From: Planctomycetaceae bacterium UBA6172
GTDB taxonomy: Bacteria > Planctomycetota > Planctomycetia > Pirellulales > Pirellulaceae
Length of the DNA stretch: 64,000 bases
Direction of reading: 5' to 3'
Assembly: GCA_002422955.1 (NCBI GenBank)
Contig: DITY01000230.1
Location: forward strand, 41,151 to 105,150
In this document: positions 17,228 to 26,286 of the stretch, piece by piece
Layout: each line of letters opens with the position of its first letter
Numbering within the stretch: position 1 is the first letter of the stretch
Notes under the pieces: generated by a model
Databases searched by the model: none
What the model was told of the DNA's origin: nothing
Seen by the model: only the letters and a program-made list of their open reading frames with translations
Translations under genes and position numbers: made by a program

Positions 17228-19558
17228 TCATTCCGGCATTGGGGTGCTCGCTTGGTGCCGGAACGGAACGCTGTTGACGATCTGCCAGATCAACGATTCG
17301 AAGCGATCTTCACCGGCTCCCATACCATGGGTAATTTCGTTCAAAGTGCACTCGTCAAAATACTCCAGGCCCCGCCCCAACGCGTAGGTCAACAGTTTGG
17401 CGGTAATGCACCTGCGGAAGTCAGCTTGACGCTGGATCAAAATTTGCCTGAGTTCAATTGGCCCGGAGAAGGTGCGGCCGTCGGGGAGCTCGCCTCGTGC
17501 GTCGATCGCGACTCCCTGGTCTTCGTCTCGCCAGCGTCCAATGGCATCGAAATTTTCAAGTCCGAAACCGAGCGGATCCATCAACTGGTGACAGGCAGCG
17601 CAGTCTGGCTTGGATCGATGCAGTTCCATCTGTTCGCGGAGTGAAGTCGCCGGTTGGCCGTCTTTTTTCTGCGACTCCAGCGATGGGACGTTGGGCGGAG
17701 CCGGGGGTGGAGGCGTGGCGAGCAGATTTTCGAGGATCCACTTTCCGCGTTTAACGGGTGAGGTACGCGTCGGGTTGGAGGTGACCGTCAGCACGCTTGC
17801 CTGTCCCAGCAGCCCTCCTCGAGTTGTGCCGGTCAGCGAAACCTTGCGAAACTCGGGTCCCGAGACACCTTCGATTCCGTACAGCTTCGCCAACGGCTCA
17901 TTGAGGAACGTGTAGTCGGCTGTGATCAGCTCCATGACGTTGCGATCCTCGCGCACGATCGATTCGAACAACATCTCCGTCTCCCGCCGCATCGACGTGC
18001 GCATTTCCGGCGTGAACTCCGCAAAGCGGTTGCGATCGATTGAGATCGTTTGCAAGTTGCGCAATTGGAGCCATTGTCCGACGAAATTTTCGATTAAGCC
18101 TTCGATCCGTTGGTCTTGGAGCATGCGACGGAGCTGACTTCGGAGCTTTTTCGGTTCGCTCAGGTCGCCTCGGCTGGCGGCCTCAAACAATTCCTCGTCA
18201 GGCTGACTGCCCCAGAGGAAATAACTGATCCGCGTCGCCAATTCGAAGTCATCCAGTCGTCGTATCGGGGTCGCGTCCTTGTCCGAGGGTTGCTTTTCGA
18301 CACGGAAGAGAAACCGAGGCGAGACCAGAACGGCCTGGAACGCCACTTGCATCGCGCGTTCGAAGCTAGCACCGTCGTCGAGAACTGCCGCCATGATCGT
18401 GACATAGCGTTCCACTTCTTCAGGAGCGATCGGTCGCCGGAACGCTCGCGGTAACAGTAGAGACAAATTGGTACGCGCCGCGGTCACCAACGCTTCGCGT
18501 TCCGAACCTTTGGGCGGCGTGTGCGGGAGCAAGCGTCGATGCGACTCGGGTAAGTCGGCTGGCAGAACGCCGATCGGGCCGACCACTGAAAGGGAGCGAA
18601 CATGCAGATTGCGATCCCCTTTCAGCATGGGATCAGGATTGTCCGGTTGGTAGTAATCGTTGAGGAACTTGACCGCGACGCGGTGGTGTCCGGCTTCCAC
18701 GGGAATCGAGATTTGGTAGTTGGAAGGACTGTCGGAGGTCGCCGCAACTTCGATCACCTGCAGGCTCTTTCCGTCCAGGAGGAATTCCATTTTTACCGCT
18801 TCGATTCCGGCTTGATCGCCGTAAGCTTCCGCGCGGATCAGGTAGTTTGCGGTTGTGGCGAAGGCGTGCTCCTGCCCAACTTCGCCGACCGAAGCCAGTG
18901 TTTTTCCAGGAAAAATTGCTGCCGGCGCGAACTCCGCCTCAGGAACGAGGATCGCTCGACGCACGATTTCATCAGCCGCGTCGAGATATCTTTCGAGCAA
19001 CACGGGCGGTAGCGTTAAAACATCGCCGATGTTGTCAAATCCGTAACCAACGTCATCCGAGGGGAATTGGTCTGCCGGACGATAGTCAATCCCAGTCAGA
19101 TCACGAACGGTGCGATTGTATTCATTGCGATTGAGTCGGCGCAGAGTCACACGCCCTGGATAGGCAGGGCCTTCACAGCTCACTTCCAAGGCATTCCGAT
19201 CGATCCAGCCCAACAAGTTTTGACGCTCTTCATCCGTGGGTTGCTCAGAATCCGGAGGTGGCATGATCCCGGCTTCAATTTGCGTGTGGACCTTTTTCCA
19301 GATTGTCCGATCAAGGGTCTTCGCCCTCCCAAGGTCGAGCAGTTCGAAGGCCACGCCGGCCGCGGGCTGGGCACCCGAATGGCAGTCACCGCAGTACTTA
19401 ACGAATACGGGAAGAATATCCTGCTGATAGTCGGTGTCTGCCTGTGGATCGACTTGCGGTGCTAGCGTTTGCGCCGCGGCCGGGAGAGTTGCTGAACAGA
19501 GGATTAAACAAGCGGCGAGGGCACAGGCCATCTCGAACGATCGAATCACGGGAATCAT
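17228..19558 (-). CDS. DUF1587/DUF1592/DUF1588/DUF1585 cytochrome-like protein
   Basis: A 776-residue exported protein with a Sec signal ([19 protein letters not shown]), then a haem-binding-type domain with CGDCH ([16 protein letters not shown]), a DUF1587 segment ([19 protein letters not shown]), a carbohydrate-binding-like domain, DUF1592 ([17 protein letters not shown]), DUF1588 with a second motif ([19 protein letters not shown]) and DUF1585 at the end. This domain order is a hallmark of planctomycetes; the function is thought to involve oxidation of complex carbon substrates in the periplasm but is not proven. ATG 19558 was chosen over 19582 because it directly precedes the signal peptide. 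It is transcribed ahead of the DUF1552 gene. Confidence 0.9.
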   Translation of the reverse strand: MIPVIRSFEMACALAACLILCSATLPAAAQTLAPQVDPQADTDYQQDILPVFVKYCGDCHSGAQPAAGVAFELLDLGRAKTLDRTIWKKVHTQIEAGIMPPPDSEQPTDEERQNLLGWIDRNALEVSCEGPAYPGRVTLRRLNRNEYNRTVRDLTGIDYRPADQFPSDDVGYGFDNIGDVLTLPPVLLERYLDAADEIVRRAILVPEAEFAPAAIFPGKTLASVGEVGQEHAFATTANYLIRAEAYGDQAGIEAVKMEFLLDGKSLQVIEVAATSDSPSNYQISIPVEAGHHRVAVKFLNDYYQPDNPDPMLKGDRNLHVRSLSVVGPIGVLPADLPESHRRLLPHTPPKGSEREALVTAARTNLSLLLPRAFRRPIAPEEVERYVTIMAAVLDDGASFERAMQVAFQAVLVSPRFLFRVEKQPSDKDATPIRRLDDFELATRISYFLWGSQPDEELFEAASRGDLSEPKKLRSQLRRMLQDQRIEGLIENFVGQWLQLRNLQTISIDRNRFAEFTPEMRTSMRRETEMLFESIVREDRNVMELITADYTFLNEPLAKLYGIEGVSGPEFRKVSLTGTTRGGLLGQASVLTVTSNPTRTSPVKRGKWILENLLATPPPPAPPNVPSLESQKKDGQPATSLREQMELHRSKPDCAACHQLMDPLGFGLENFDAIGRWRDEDQGVAIDARGELPDGRTFSGPIELRQILIQRQADFRRCITAKLLTYALGRGLEYFDECTLNEITHGMGAGEDRFESLIWQIVNSVPFRHQASTPMPE

Positions 19559-19765
19559 CACTTCAGGGGGTAGAAAAATCACTCGGCCGGAAATCGACCG
19601 CTGCCACCAAAATGCATTCTACCTGGTCGTCGGTCGACGCGCGAAACGGGCACGTTTTTCCCGAACAACGGCGCTCACGTCGCCAGCCGGCAATGCGGAG
19701 AAACCGCCAGGAATCGCTGCGGCAGAGTACCGATTAGGCGGGCTCGTCGTGGTGCCAGAATCGCA

Positions 19766-20659
19766 TCACGGTTCGGTCGCGAGGCCCTTGGAACGCAAAA
19801 TCGGTGTTAGCCACTCCCGTAGGTTTTCCCCCAGGATACGAAAGCGAGCCGATTCCGATATTCGTGCCCCGAACACCTTTCCCAATTCGGTGCCAAGCGA
19901 TCGGGAAGGGAGATGGCTGCCGAAGACGATTCGACACTCCCCCAACTCTCGAGTGGCCATTTCAATGAATCCGGCCGTGGGGTCAAATCCGGAGGTCTCG
20001 ATGCTTACGTTCTCACTGGCACGAATCGACCGAATACCGGTTTCCCACTCGCCCCCCGCATGGGCGCAAGCGAAGCGGATTTCTGGGAATCTTGATCCCA
20101 ACTCGGCCAGATCCGCCGGGGTAGACACTCCCGGGTGGCTCTTGCCACCAGTGGTAGCCCAAGTGTGCTGCATGATCAGGCCACCCAGGTCGGCCACCCG
20201 GGTAATCAGCGGGTCGTAATTGACATGGTTGCAGGGAAGTTGGTTACGCGAATCGCCAGGAAAGTAGGCCCCGATCATCGGGCCATCGGCAATCCAGCGG
20301 TTGATCGCGTCCAACGAACCAGGGACATCGGAGGCATTGAGTTGAATCAATCCCAGGGCCCGCTCGGGCCAGGCTTTTAATGGCGCATCGATCGTTTCCG
20401 GATGCTCGCGAACCCACTGTTCGGTCGCTGGCTCTGCAGTCCCAAGGCCGACATGAAGAAAGATACAAAACCTGCGGATGGACACCGTCATCAGTCGCGG
20501 CAGGGTCTCGTTGATGTCGCGCAGCAGTCGCGTACCATCAGGATCGACCATGGTCGGTGTGAGATAAGAATCCCAGATGCGGTAGCGATCCAATTCTGCC
20601 TGCGGTGGCAGACCGAATCGCTCGGGATGGGGGCGACGAGGGGGTTGCGGTGAGGTCAT
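19766..20659 (-). CDS. Amidohydrolase-fold protein, cytoplasmic, altered metal site
   Basis: A 297-residue TIM-barrel protein of the amidohydrolase-2 type without a signal peptide. The first strand reads RIWDSYLTPTM, where classical members have a His-x-His metal pair. Later family features remain: LIMQHTWATTGG (His), FACAHAGGEWE (His) and IVFGSHLP. It starts 5 bases after the preceding amidohydrolase stop and is the last gene of the PSD1 operon. Without the first histidines, metal binding would have to differ or be lost; substrate unknown. Confidence 0.75.
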   Translation of the reverse strand: MTSPQPPRRPHPERFGLPPQAELDRYRIWDSYLTPTMVDPDGTRLLRDINETLPRLMTVSIRRFCIFLHVGLGTAEPATEQWVREHPETIDAPLKAWPERALGLIQLNASDVPGSLDAINRWIADGPMIGAYFPGDSRNQLPCNHVNYDPLITRVADLGGLIMQHTWATTGGKSHPGVSTPADLAELGSRFPEIRFACAHAGGEWETGIRSIRASENVSIETSGFDPTAGFIEMATRELGECRIVFGSHLPSRSLGTELGKVFGARISESARFRILGENLREWLTPILRSKGLATEP

Positions 20660-20664
20660 CAGGC

Positions 20665-21618
20665 CTACTTGATGGCAGCCGATGGGGCGGCGATTTGACT
20701 ACCCAGCAGATCCGTCGCGTTCGATCTCATCACAAGCCCCAGATCGTGGTCCGATAGGTCCGACTCATAGAGTTTGATCAAATTTGCCTCGGGAATAAAG
20801 AATGGACTATGGGTGCCCAGTAGCACGCGTTGGGATGAGGTCGCTCGAACCAAACTGGCGACCCCGTTCGTGCCGTCGACTCTCGCGGTGTCGAAGTGGA
20901 TCTGAGGGCATTCGGCCAGCGCACGAATCGCCTGCGGGCTGAGCCGAGCATTCAGCAGCATCAGACGAGCATTCGGATGACGGCTTAACAGGGCCGGCAG
21001 CGGGTTGGGGTCAACATCGGCGACTCGCAATCGCGGGTGCTGGGTGCGGGTGTCTTCCAGCGACAGGGTGACCTGAATGAGTAGGCCTCGCTGCGTGGCA
21101 AGTGACAACAGTCGCTCGAATTGCGGGGAGCCTAGCAGGTAATCGTGATAGCCCGGGTAGATTCGGACCCCAGCCATCTGATGAGTTTCGTGGCATCGCC
21201 GAAGGTCTTCTTCCCAGTCCAGGAGGTTCGGATTGATCGTTCCGAACGGCACCAAGAAGTCGTGATTCGAATCACGACAGGTCGTGGCGAGTCGGGCATT
21301 CACTCCCGCAACGTCGCGATGCAGAATCCCGTCAAAACTGGCGACCCAGGCTCGCGTGATTCCGAGGCGTTTCAGCTTGGGTATCAGGGTTGCCAGGTCC
21401 GCGTCGGGCAAGTGGCGAAATGGCCACTGCCCGAGGTGAACGTTACTGTCCACGGCACCGCTTCCCGTCGCCGAGATTTGGTCGGTCATAAACTTCGCAT
21501 CACTGACGGAACTCGGACGCTCTCCCCCGCTCGCCGTTATCGCGATCGACGCCGTCGTTGCGGAGACTAGGTTCTCTCGGAGCCACTGCCTGCGATTATG
21601 TCTCAAGGGTTGACTCAT
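20665..21618 (-). CDS. Amidohydrolase-fold protein with Tat-like leader
   Basis: A 317-residue protein with a twin-arginine-like N-terminus (NRRQWLREN) followed by a short Ala/Thr/Ser hydrophobic stretch, then an amidohydrolase-2 barrel: VDSNVHLGQWPFRHLPD, GVRIYPGYHDYLLGSP, LLIQVTL and VLLGTHSPFF. Only one His is present in the first-strand motif (NVH). Family members are hydrolases, lactonases or decarboxylases. Its ATG overlaps the DUF1501 stop by four bases (ATGA, 21615-21618) and the next amidohydrolase follows within 5 bases. The export signal is short, so export is an inference. Confidence 0.75.
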   Translation of the reverse strand: MSQPLRHNRRQWLRENLVSATTASIAITASGGERPSSVSDAKFMTDQISATGSGAVDSNVHLGQWPFRHLPDADLATLIPKLKRLGITRAWVASFDGILHRDVAGVNARLATTCRDSNHDFLVPFGTINPNLLDWEEDLRRCHETHQMAGVRIYPGYHDYLLGSPQFERLLSLATQRGLLIQVTLSLEDTRTQHPRLRVADVDPNPLPALLSRHPNARLMLLNARLSPQAIRALAECPQIHFDTARVDGTNGVASLVRATSSQRVLLGTHSPFFIPEANLIKLYESDLSDHDLGLVMRSNATDLLGSQIAAPSAAIK

Positions 21619-23048
21619 GAAAAAATCTCCGTCACCACTCGCGGTTCCTTCAGGCCCGTCAATTTCTCACGCAACCCATTTCGTTCGTGGAACAATTGCT
21701 GGTGATCGAGTCCCACCGCATGCAGCAGCGTGGCGTGAAAGTCAGGGACACTGACCGGGTTCTCGACGGCCTGATGCCCGAGTTCATCCGTTTGGCCATA
21801 GGCCATGCCAGGACGCACCCCACCGCCAGCAAGCCAAGTCGTGAAGCCTTGCATGTTGTGGTCACGGCCACTGAACGCATCTCCGACCTTCTGCGAGGTT
21901 GGCGTTCTGCCAAACTCACCGCCCCAAACGACCAGAGTGGAATCCAGCAGGCCACGTTGTTTGAGGTCTCGGATCAGTGCGGCGACGGGTTGGTCGGTGC
22001 GTCGGCATGCCGCCAACAAAGTCGTTTTCAAGTCGCTGTGGTTGTCCCAAGGCTGGTCATCCATGAACAACTGCACGAAGCGGACGCCTCTCTCGACCAT
22101 ACGTCGCGCCAGCAGGCAACGCCGAGCGTAGGAGTCGGTGATCGGATCGCCGATTCCGTACGCATCCAGCGTGGCTTGGGTCTCGCCCGATATGTCCAGT
22201 ACGGCACTTGCCCCGAGTTGCATCCGTGCGGCAAGCTCGTAAGCCTGGATCCTCGCGTCCAACTCCGGGGTGTCGCTGCGTTCGGCAAAATGCCTTTGAT
22301 CGAGACGGCGTCGCCAGTCGTTGGCAAGCTGACTAATTCGAGCAGGTTCCTCGTACTCGGGGGCTAGGTTCAGCACCGGCGAGCCCACCGTTCGAAATCG
22401 AGTTCCCTGATAGACGGGCGGTAGATAGCCGGCTGTCCAATTTCGAACTCCGTTTTTTGGCAGTCCCAGTGGGTCATCCAGGACGACGTAAGCGGGGAGG
22501 TCTTGGCATTCCGATCCGAGACCGTAAATGACCCAAGACCCCAGCGAAGGATGCCCCATGAAGAGACGGCCGCTGTGAATTTTGTAAAGCGCGTTGTCGT
22601 GATTGGGATGGTCGGTCCACATCGAGTGCAGGAAGCAGAGGTCATCGACCACGCTGGCGGTGTGTGGCAACGCTTCGGACACCCAGATCCCTGACTTGCC
22701 GTGCTGGCTAAAGCTGAATTGGCTCGGCATCAGGGTTCCGACATTCGCGGTCGCCACGTTCCCAACCTGCTCCGCGTTGCCAGGAAAACTCTTGCCCGCG
22801 TGCCGGTCCAATTCGGGCTTGGGATCAAACAAGTCCATCTGGCTCGGACCACCGTTCATGAAGAGGTGGATTACGGATTGGGCGCGAGCCCGGTGGTGTA
22901 CCGGCTTAGCCGCTAAATCCGCTTTTGCCGAGACCGGCTCGGCCCGAAGGCGCTCCTGGTCCATCAGTGCGTGCAAGGCTACGGAGCAAAGCGACCCGGC
23001 CGTGCTCGCCATGAACGACCTTCGGGAGGCTTGAAATGAAGCTTGCAT
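21615..23048 (-). CDS. DUF1501 protein, exported
   Basis: A 477-residue member of the sulfatase/alkaline-phosphatase-fold DUF1501 family, with an N-terminal Tat-like leader (SRRSFMASTAGSLCSVALHAL), then HLFMNGGPSQMDLFDPKP, TDHPNHDNALYKIHSGR, DQPWDNHSDL and LVVWGGEFGRTP. These are typical. ATG 23048 was chosen; it lies 5 bases after the PSD1 stop, whereas the longer frame (23099) would overlap that gene by 46 bases. DUF1501 and PSD1 genes are nearly always adjacent in planctomycetes, suggesting a joint extracytoplasmic function. Confidence 0.92.
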   Translation of the reverse strand: MQASFQASRRSFMASTAGSLCSVALHALMDQERLRAEPVSAKADLAAKPVHHRARAQSVIHLFMNGGPSQMDLFDPKPELDRHAGKSFPGNAEQVGNVATANVGTLMPSQFSFSQHGKSGIWVSEALPHTASVVDDLCFLHSMWTDHPNHDNALYKIHSGRLFMGHPSLGSWVIYGLGSECQDLPAYVVLDDPLGLPKNGVRNWTAGYLPPVYQGTRFRTVGSPVLNLAPEYEEPARISQLANDWRRRLDQRHFAERSDTPELDARIQAYELAARMQLGASAVLDISGETQATLDAYGIGDPITDSYARRCLLARRMVERGVRFVQLFMDDQPWDNHSDLKTTLLAACRRTDQPVAALIRDLKQRGLLDSTLVVWGGEFGRTPTSQKVGDAFSGRDHNMQGFTTWLAGGGVRPGMAYGQTDELGHQAVENPVSVPDFHATLLHAVGLDHQQLFHERNGLREKLTGLKEPRVVTEIFS

Positions 23049-23053
23049 GGTCG

Positions 23054-25939
23054 TTAATCGATGTAGGAAAATTCTGCCGAATTGATCAAGGTGTGACAAA
23101 GGTTTCTCAATGCCAGTCGTGCGCTCTCGGGCTCCTGGTTTCCAGCTTCACGCCACATTTCCGCGATTTGAGCTAGGTGTTTCTGGGCTTCGGTGTGTTC
23201 ATCAGCGGTTGGCTGGCGACTGTAGACCGTCAAGAAGGTTTCGTTGATCAGGTCATTTCCGTTCTCGTTCGCTCTCGCGAGGATGCGGTTCGCTAGGTCG
23301 CCGGCCCATTCGTGGACCTGACCATTGTTATGCAGAATCAACGCCTGCAGTGAAACCGTCGAGGTCGACCGCTGGATGCAGTTGGGATTCATTTCGGGGT
23401 AGTCGAAAAGTCCGAGCAGGGTCGGTATCTCGGTACGTCGCAATTGCACATAGATACTCCGGCGAAGGCGTCCGTCTTCATCAGGCAGGGCCATGACCAA
23501 TCCGTCTTCGCGGACGGCAACCGGAGCGGGCGGACCATACATCGTGTCGCTCAAGCGACCGGCGATCGCTAGCAACGAATCGTGCAAAGCTTCGGCATCG
23601 AATCGTCTCACATTCATCCGCGACCACAGGTGATTTTCGGGGTCGAGCTGATGGTGTTCCGGGCGCGTATGGCTGGATTGCTGATAAACTCGCGACAGTA
23701 GAATTTGTCGATGGAGCGATTTGAGAGACCACCCGTTATCGATCAAATCCCGAGCAAGCCAATCGAGGAGTTCGGGGTGAGTTGGCGCGGCCCCTTGGAG
23801 TCCGAAATTGTCGAGCGTGGCTACGATCCCGCGACCCATGTGTAGGCTCCAGATGCGGTTGACCAGAACCCTCGCCGTTAAAGGATGGCCGGGGTCAACG
23901 ATCCATCGCGCCAACGCCAGACGCCTGCCGGTCGATTCGGCACTAGGCCACGGAGGCGAGATCGTGATCGGGCTCGTGCCGTCGCTCAATGCGGATGGGA
24001 TTCCCGGATCAACCTGGCGTCCCGGTCGATCGTGCTCCCCTCGCACCAAAACATAGGTTGGTGACGGTCGTCCCCGGTCCCACAACGCGCGCACCGTGGG
24101 AGGCGGAATCAATTCTTGTTCCGCCTGCTCGATTTCCTGGTCGATGGCTTGCAACTCCACGGCCAGTCGCGGGTCACTTGCGACCAGTGTCGCTTCCGTC
24201 ATGCGGGGGTCGGTTCGATTGCTCTTGAGCCATGCCTTTCGTTGCTCGCGGAGTTGTTTAAGAAGCTTCTCCAGCGGGGCATTGTGTGTCTTGCGTGCGA
24301 CGGCCTCAGCCGACGATTCGAGGTCGAGATTGCGATCCTTCCACGTCAGCCAGTCATATTCATCGAACGCGCCCTGGAAGATCGCTTTGAAGCGGTAGTA
24401 ATCGCTTTGCGGGATCGGATCGTATTTGTGATTGTGGCAGCGGGCACATTCGAGCGTTAGGCCCATGATCCCGGAACTTACAACGTTCAACGCGTCCGAG
24501 ATCAAGCCGATTCGCTCGGGTACAAAATTCATTGTCCGAGATCCGGTCTCATCGATACCCATCCGCAGGAACCCGGTTGCGATCAGGTTATCGATCACGG
24601 CATCGTCGAGCAGTTCCGGTCGGCGGTAGTCCGCCAGTTCATCGCCCGCCAATTGCTCCAACAGAAAGCGATCCCAAGGCTTGTCGCTGTTGAAGGAGCG
24701 TATGACGTAGTCACGGTATTTCCAAGCGAACGCTCGGACCGGATCCTCAGATTGTCCCCCTTCGGAGTCGGCGTAACCGGCGAGATCGAGCCAATGTCTG
24801 CCCCACCGCTCTCCATACCGGGGTGATGCGAGCAACGTATCGACCAACGCGGGATACCAGTCGCTGCGGGGTGTATCCGTCCAGATCCACAACTCGTCGA
24901 CCGTGGGGGGGAGGCCGGTGAGATCGATGTAGAGGCGTCGGATCAGTTGCTGACGATCGGCCGGCGGTGAAAAATCCAGACCCTGGTCTTTAAGTTTGGC
25001 CGCGATGAAGGCGTCGACTGGTTGCAAGCGATCAGCGCCAGCGACGTGAGGCACCTCGATCCTTGCTGGGAGCGGACGGAACGACCAGTGTCGCCTGTCA
25101 GCTTCGGTAACCGATGGGTCGGGTTCGTTGAGCGTGCTCGCCGACGCAACGGGCGTTTCGCGAGGCATCCCGTCGCCGATCCAACTGCGTAGGGTTTGGA
25201 CTTCGCTAGGACTGGGACGGGCAACGAAGTAAGTCAACAACTGGCCGGGCGGGGGACACGCTTCGCTTTCGACCCGCCGGATCATCAGGCTCTCATCGGG
25301 GGCACCCGCGATTGCCGCCGGGCCACTTTCGCCCCCGGCGAGCAGGCTTTTGATGGACCGGAGATCCAAATTGCCACGTCGTAACTTGGCCCCATGGCAG
25401 GCGGTGCATCGCAACAACAGGATTGGTAGCACCTGATGTTCGTCGACCATCCGAATGAAACCTTCGGGCGGATTGCGAAATCTCGCTCCCCCATCGAGCC
25501 AGCGACCCAGGAGTTCGATTTCCTCGGGCGGTAACGCTTGCTCTTCAGGTGGCATCTCGCCATCGCGGACCACCTCGTATAGGAGGCTTCGTTCCCGATT
25601 CCGCGCGGTCAATACCGGGCCTGATTGGCTGCCCCGAACCAATCCGGCAGCCGACGAAAGGTCGAGCATCGCCTGGGGATCGTCCGTCGTATGGCATTCC
25701 GCGCAATGCTTCTCCAGCAGCGGTGCGATCTGGTCCTCAAAAAAGAGCTCCGTGCCCGCGTCGGGCTCTGCATTCTCCGCCGCCCGGGTTGGAGGACTAG
25801 GCAGCGAGATTCCCAACCAAGAGCCGAGCGAGAGGGCGAGCGCTAACAGGAGCGTGATTGCTCCCTCGCTCGAGAGGATTCGCGATGGGCGTTCATGTCC
25901 GTTTGGGAGAGGTGGCTCACCTGCAGCGTCGACATTCAT
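23054..25939 (-). CDS. PSD1 (DUF1549/DUF1553) cytochrome-domain protein
   Basis: A 961-residue exported protein. A hydrophobic N-terminal segment (about residues 29-45) precedes two planctomycete cytochrome C-type modules with CAECH ([14 protein letters not shown]) and CTACH ([15 protein letters not shown]). DUF1549 follows ([54 protein letters not shown]), then DUF1553 ([32 protein letters not shown]). It heads a four-gene operon with DUF1501 and two amidohydrolases. A divergent PVC-type haem protein starts 347 bases upstream, so both units may share a control region and a substrate. Confidence 0.93.
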   Translation of the reverse strand: MNVDAAGEPPLPNGHERPSRILSSEGAITLLLALALSLGSWLGISLPSPPTRAAENAEPDAGTELFFEDQIAPLLEKHCAECHTTDDPQAMLDLSSAAGLVRGSQSGPVLTARNRERSLLYEVVRDGEMPPEEQALPPEEIELLGRWLDGGARFRNPPEGFIRMVDEHQVLPILLLRCTACHGAKLRRGNLDLRSIKSLLAGGESGPAAIAGAPDESLMIRRVESEACPPPGQLLTYFVARPSPSEVQTLRSWIGDGMPRETPVASASTLNEPDPSVTEADRRHWSFRPLPARIEVPHVAGADRLQPVDAFIAAKLKDQGLDFSPPADRQQLIRRLYIDLTGLPPTVDELWIWTDTPRSDWYPALVDTLLASPRYGERWGRHWLDLAGYADSEGGQSEDPVRAFAWKYRDYVIRSFNSDKPWDRFLLEQLAGDELADYRRPELLDDAVIDNLIATGFLRMGIDETGSRTMNFVPERIGLISDALNVVSSGIMGLTLECARCHNHKYDPIPQSDYYRFKAIFQGAFDEYDWLTWKDRNLDLESSAEAVARKTHNAPLEKLLKQLREQRKAWLKSNRTDPRMTEATLVASDPRLAVELQAIDQEIEQAEQELIPPPTVRALWDRGRPSPTYVLVRGEHDRPGRQVDPGIPSALSDGTSPITISPPWPSAESTGRRLALARWIVDPGHPLTARVLVNRIWSLHMGRGIVATLDNFGLQGAAPTHPELLDWLARDLIDNGWSLKSLHRQILLSRVYQQSSHTRPEHHQLDPENHLWSRMNVRRFDAEALHDSLLAIAGRLSDTMYGPPAPVAVREDGLVMALPDEDGRLRRSIYVQLRRTEIPTLLGLFDYPEMNPNCIQRSTSTVSLQALILHNNGQVHEWAGDLANRILARANENGNDLINETFLTVYSRQPTADEHTEAQKHLAQIAEMWREAGNQEPESARLALRNLCHTLINSAEFSYID

Positions 25940-26286
25940 TGGGCCGAGTTTCCAGTTTCCGATCGGTTGCCGCCCCGTTCAAAGTCAGTGTAACACAAAC
26001 CGGTTGCCAGCATCCTTTTTCCCGAGACAAGTTCAGATGTCCCCGACCCAGCCATTCACGTCCCGTTCGGAGCGGTTGGGCTAACGAGTCACCCAGTCGG
26101 AGTCGCTCGCCAAAAGCGACTGGGCTGAGTTGCGGGCAAGGCAGCAACTCCCGGATTTCCCATCCAGCGATCTCGGCTGCTATGATCGCAGGTTTCAGAG
26201 CCTTCGGTGGCCCCGGGGGCACCGAATCGCAAATGCCTGTGAACGCGGAAGGCTACTCGATGAGCGTCCGACCCAAGGAGTTTCCG
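25940..26286. other. Divergent intergenic region between PSD1 operon and haem-protein gene
   Basis: 347 bases without a supported gene. The reading frame of the plus-strand haem gene is open through it, but the translation is Arg/Ser/Pro-rich and unlike any protein start. It must hold promoters for both directions; I could not assign convincing -35/-10 pairs or an operator. The only clear signal is AAGGAG at 26275-26280 in front of the plus-strand gene. Confidence 0.5.
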
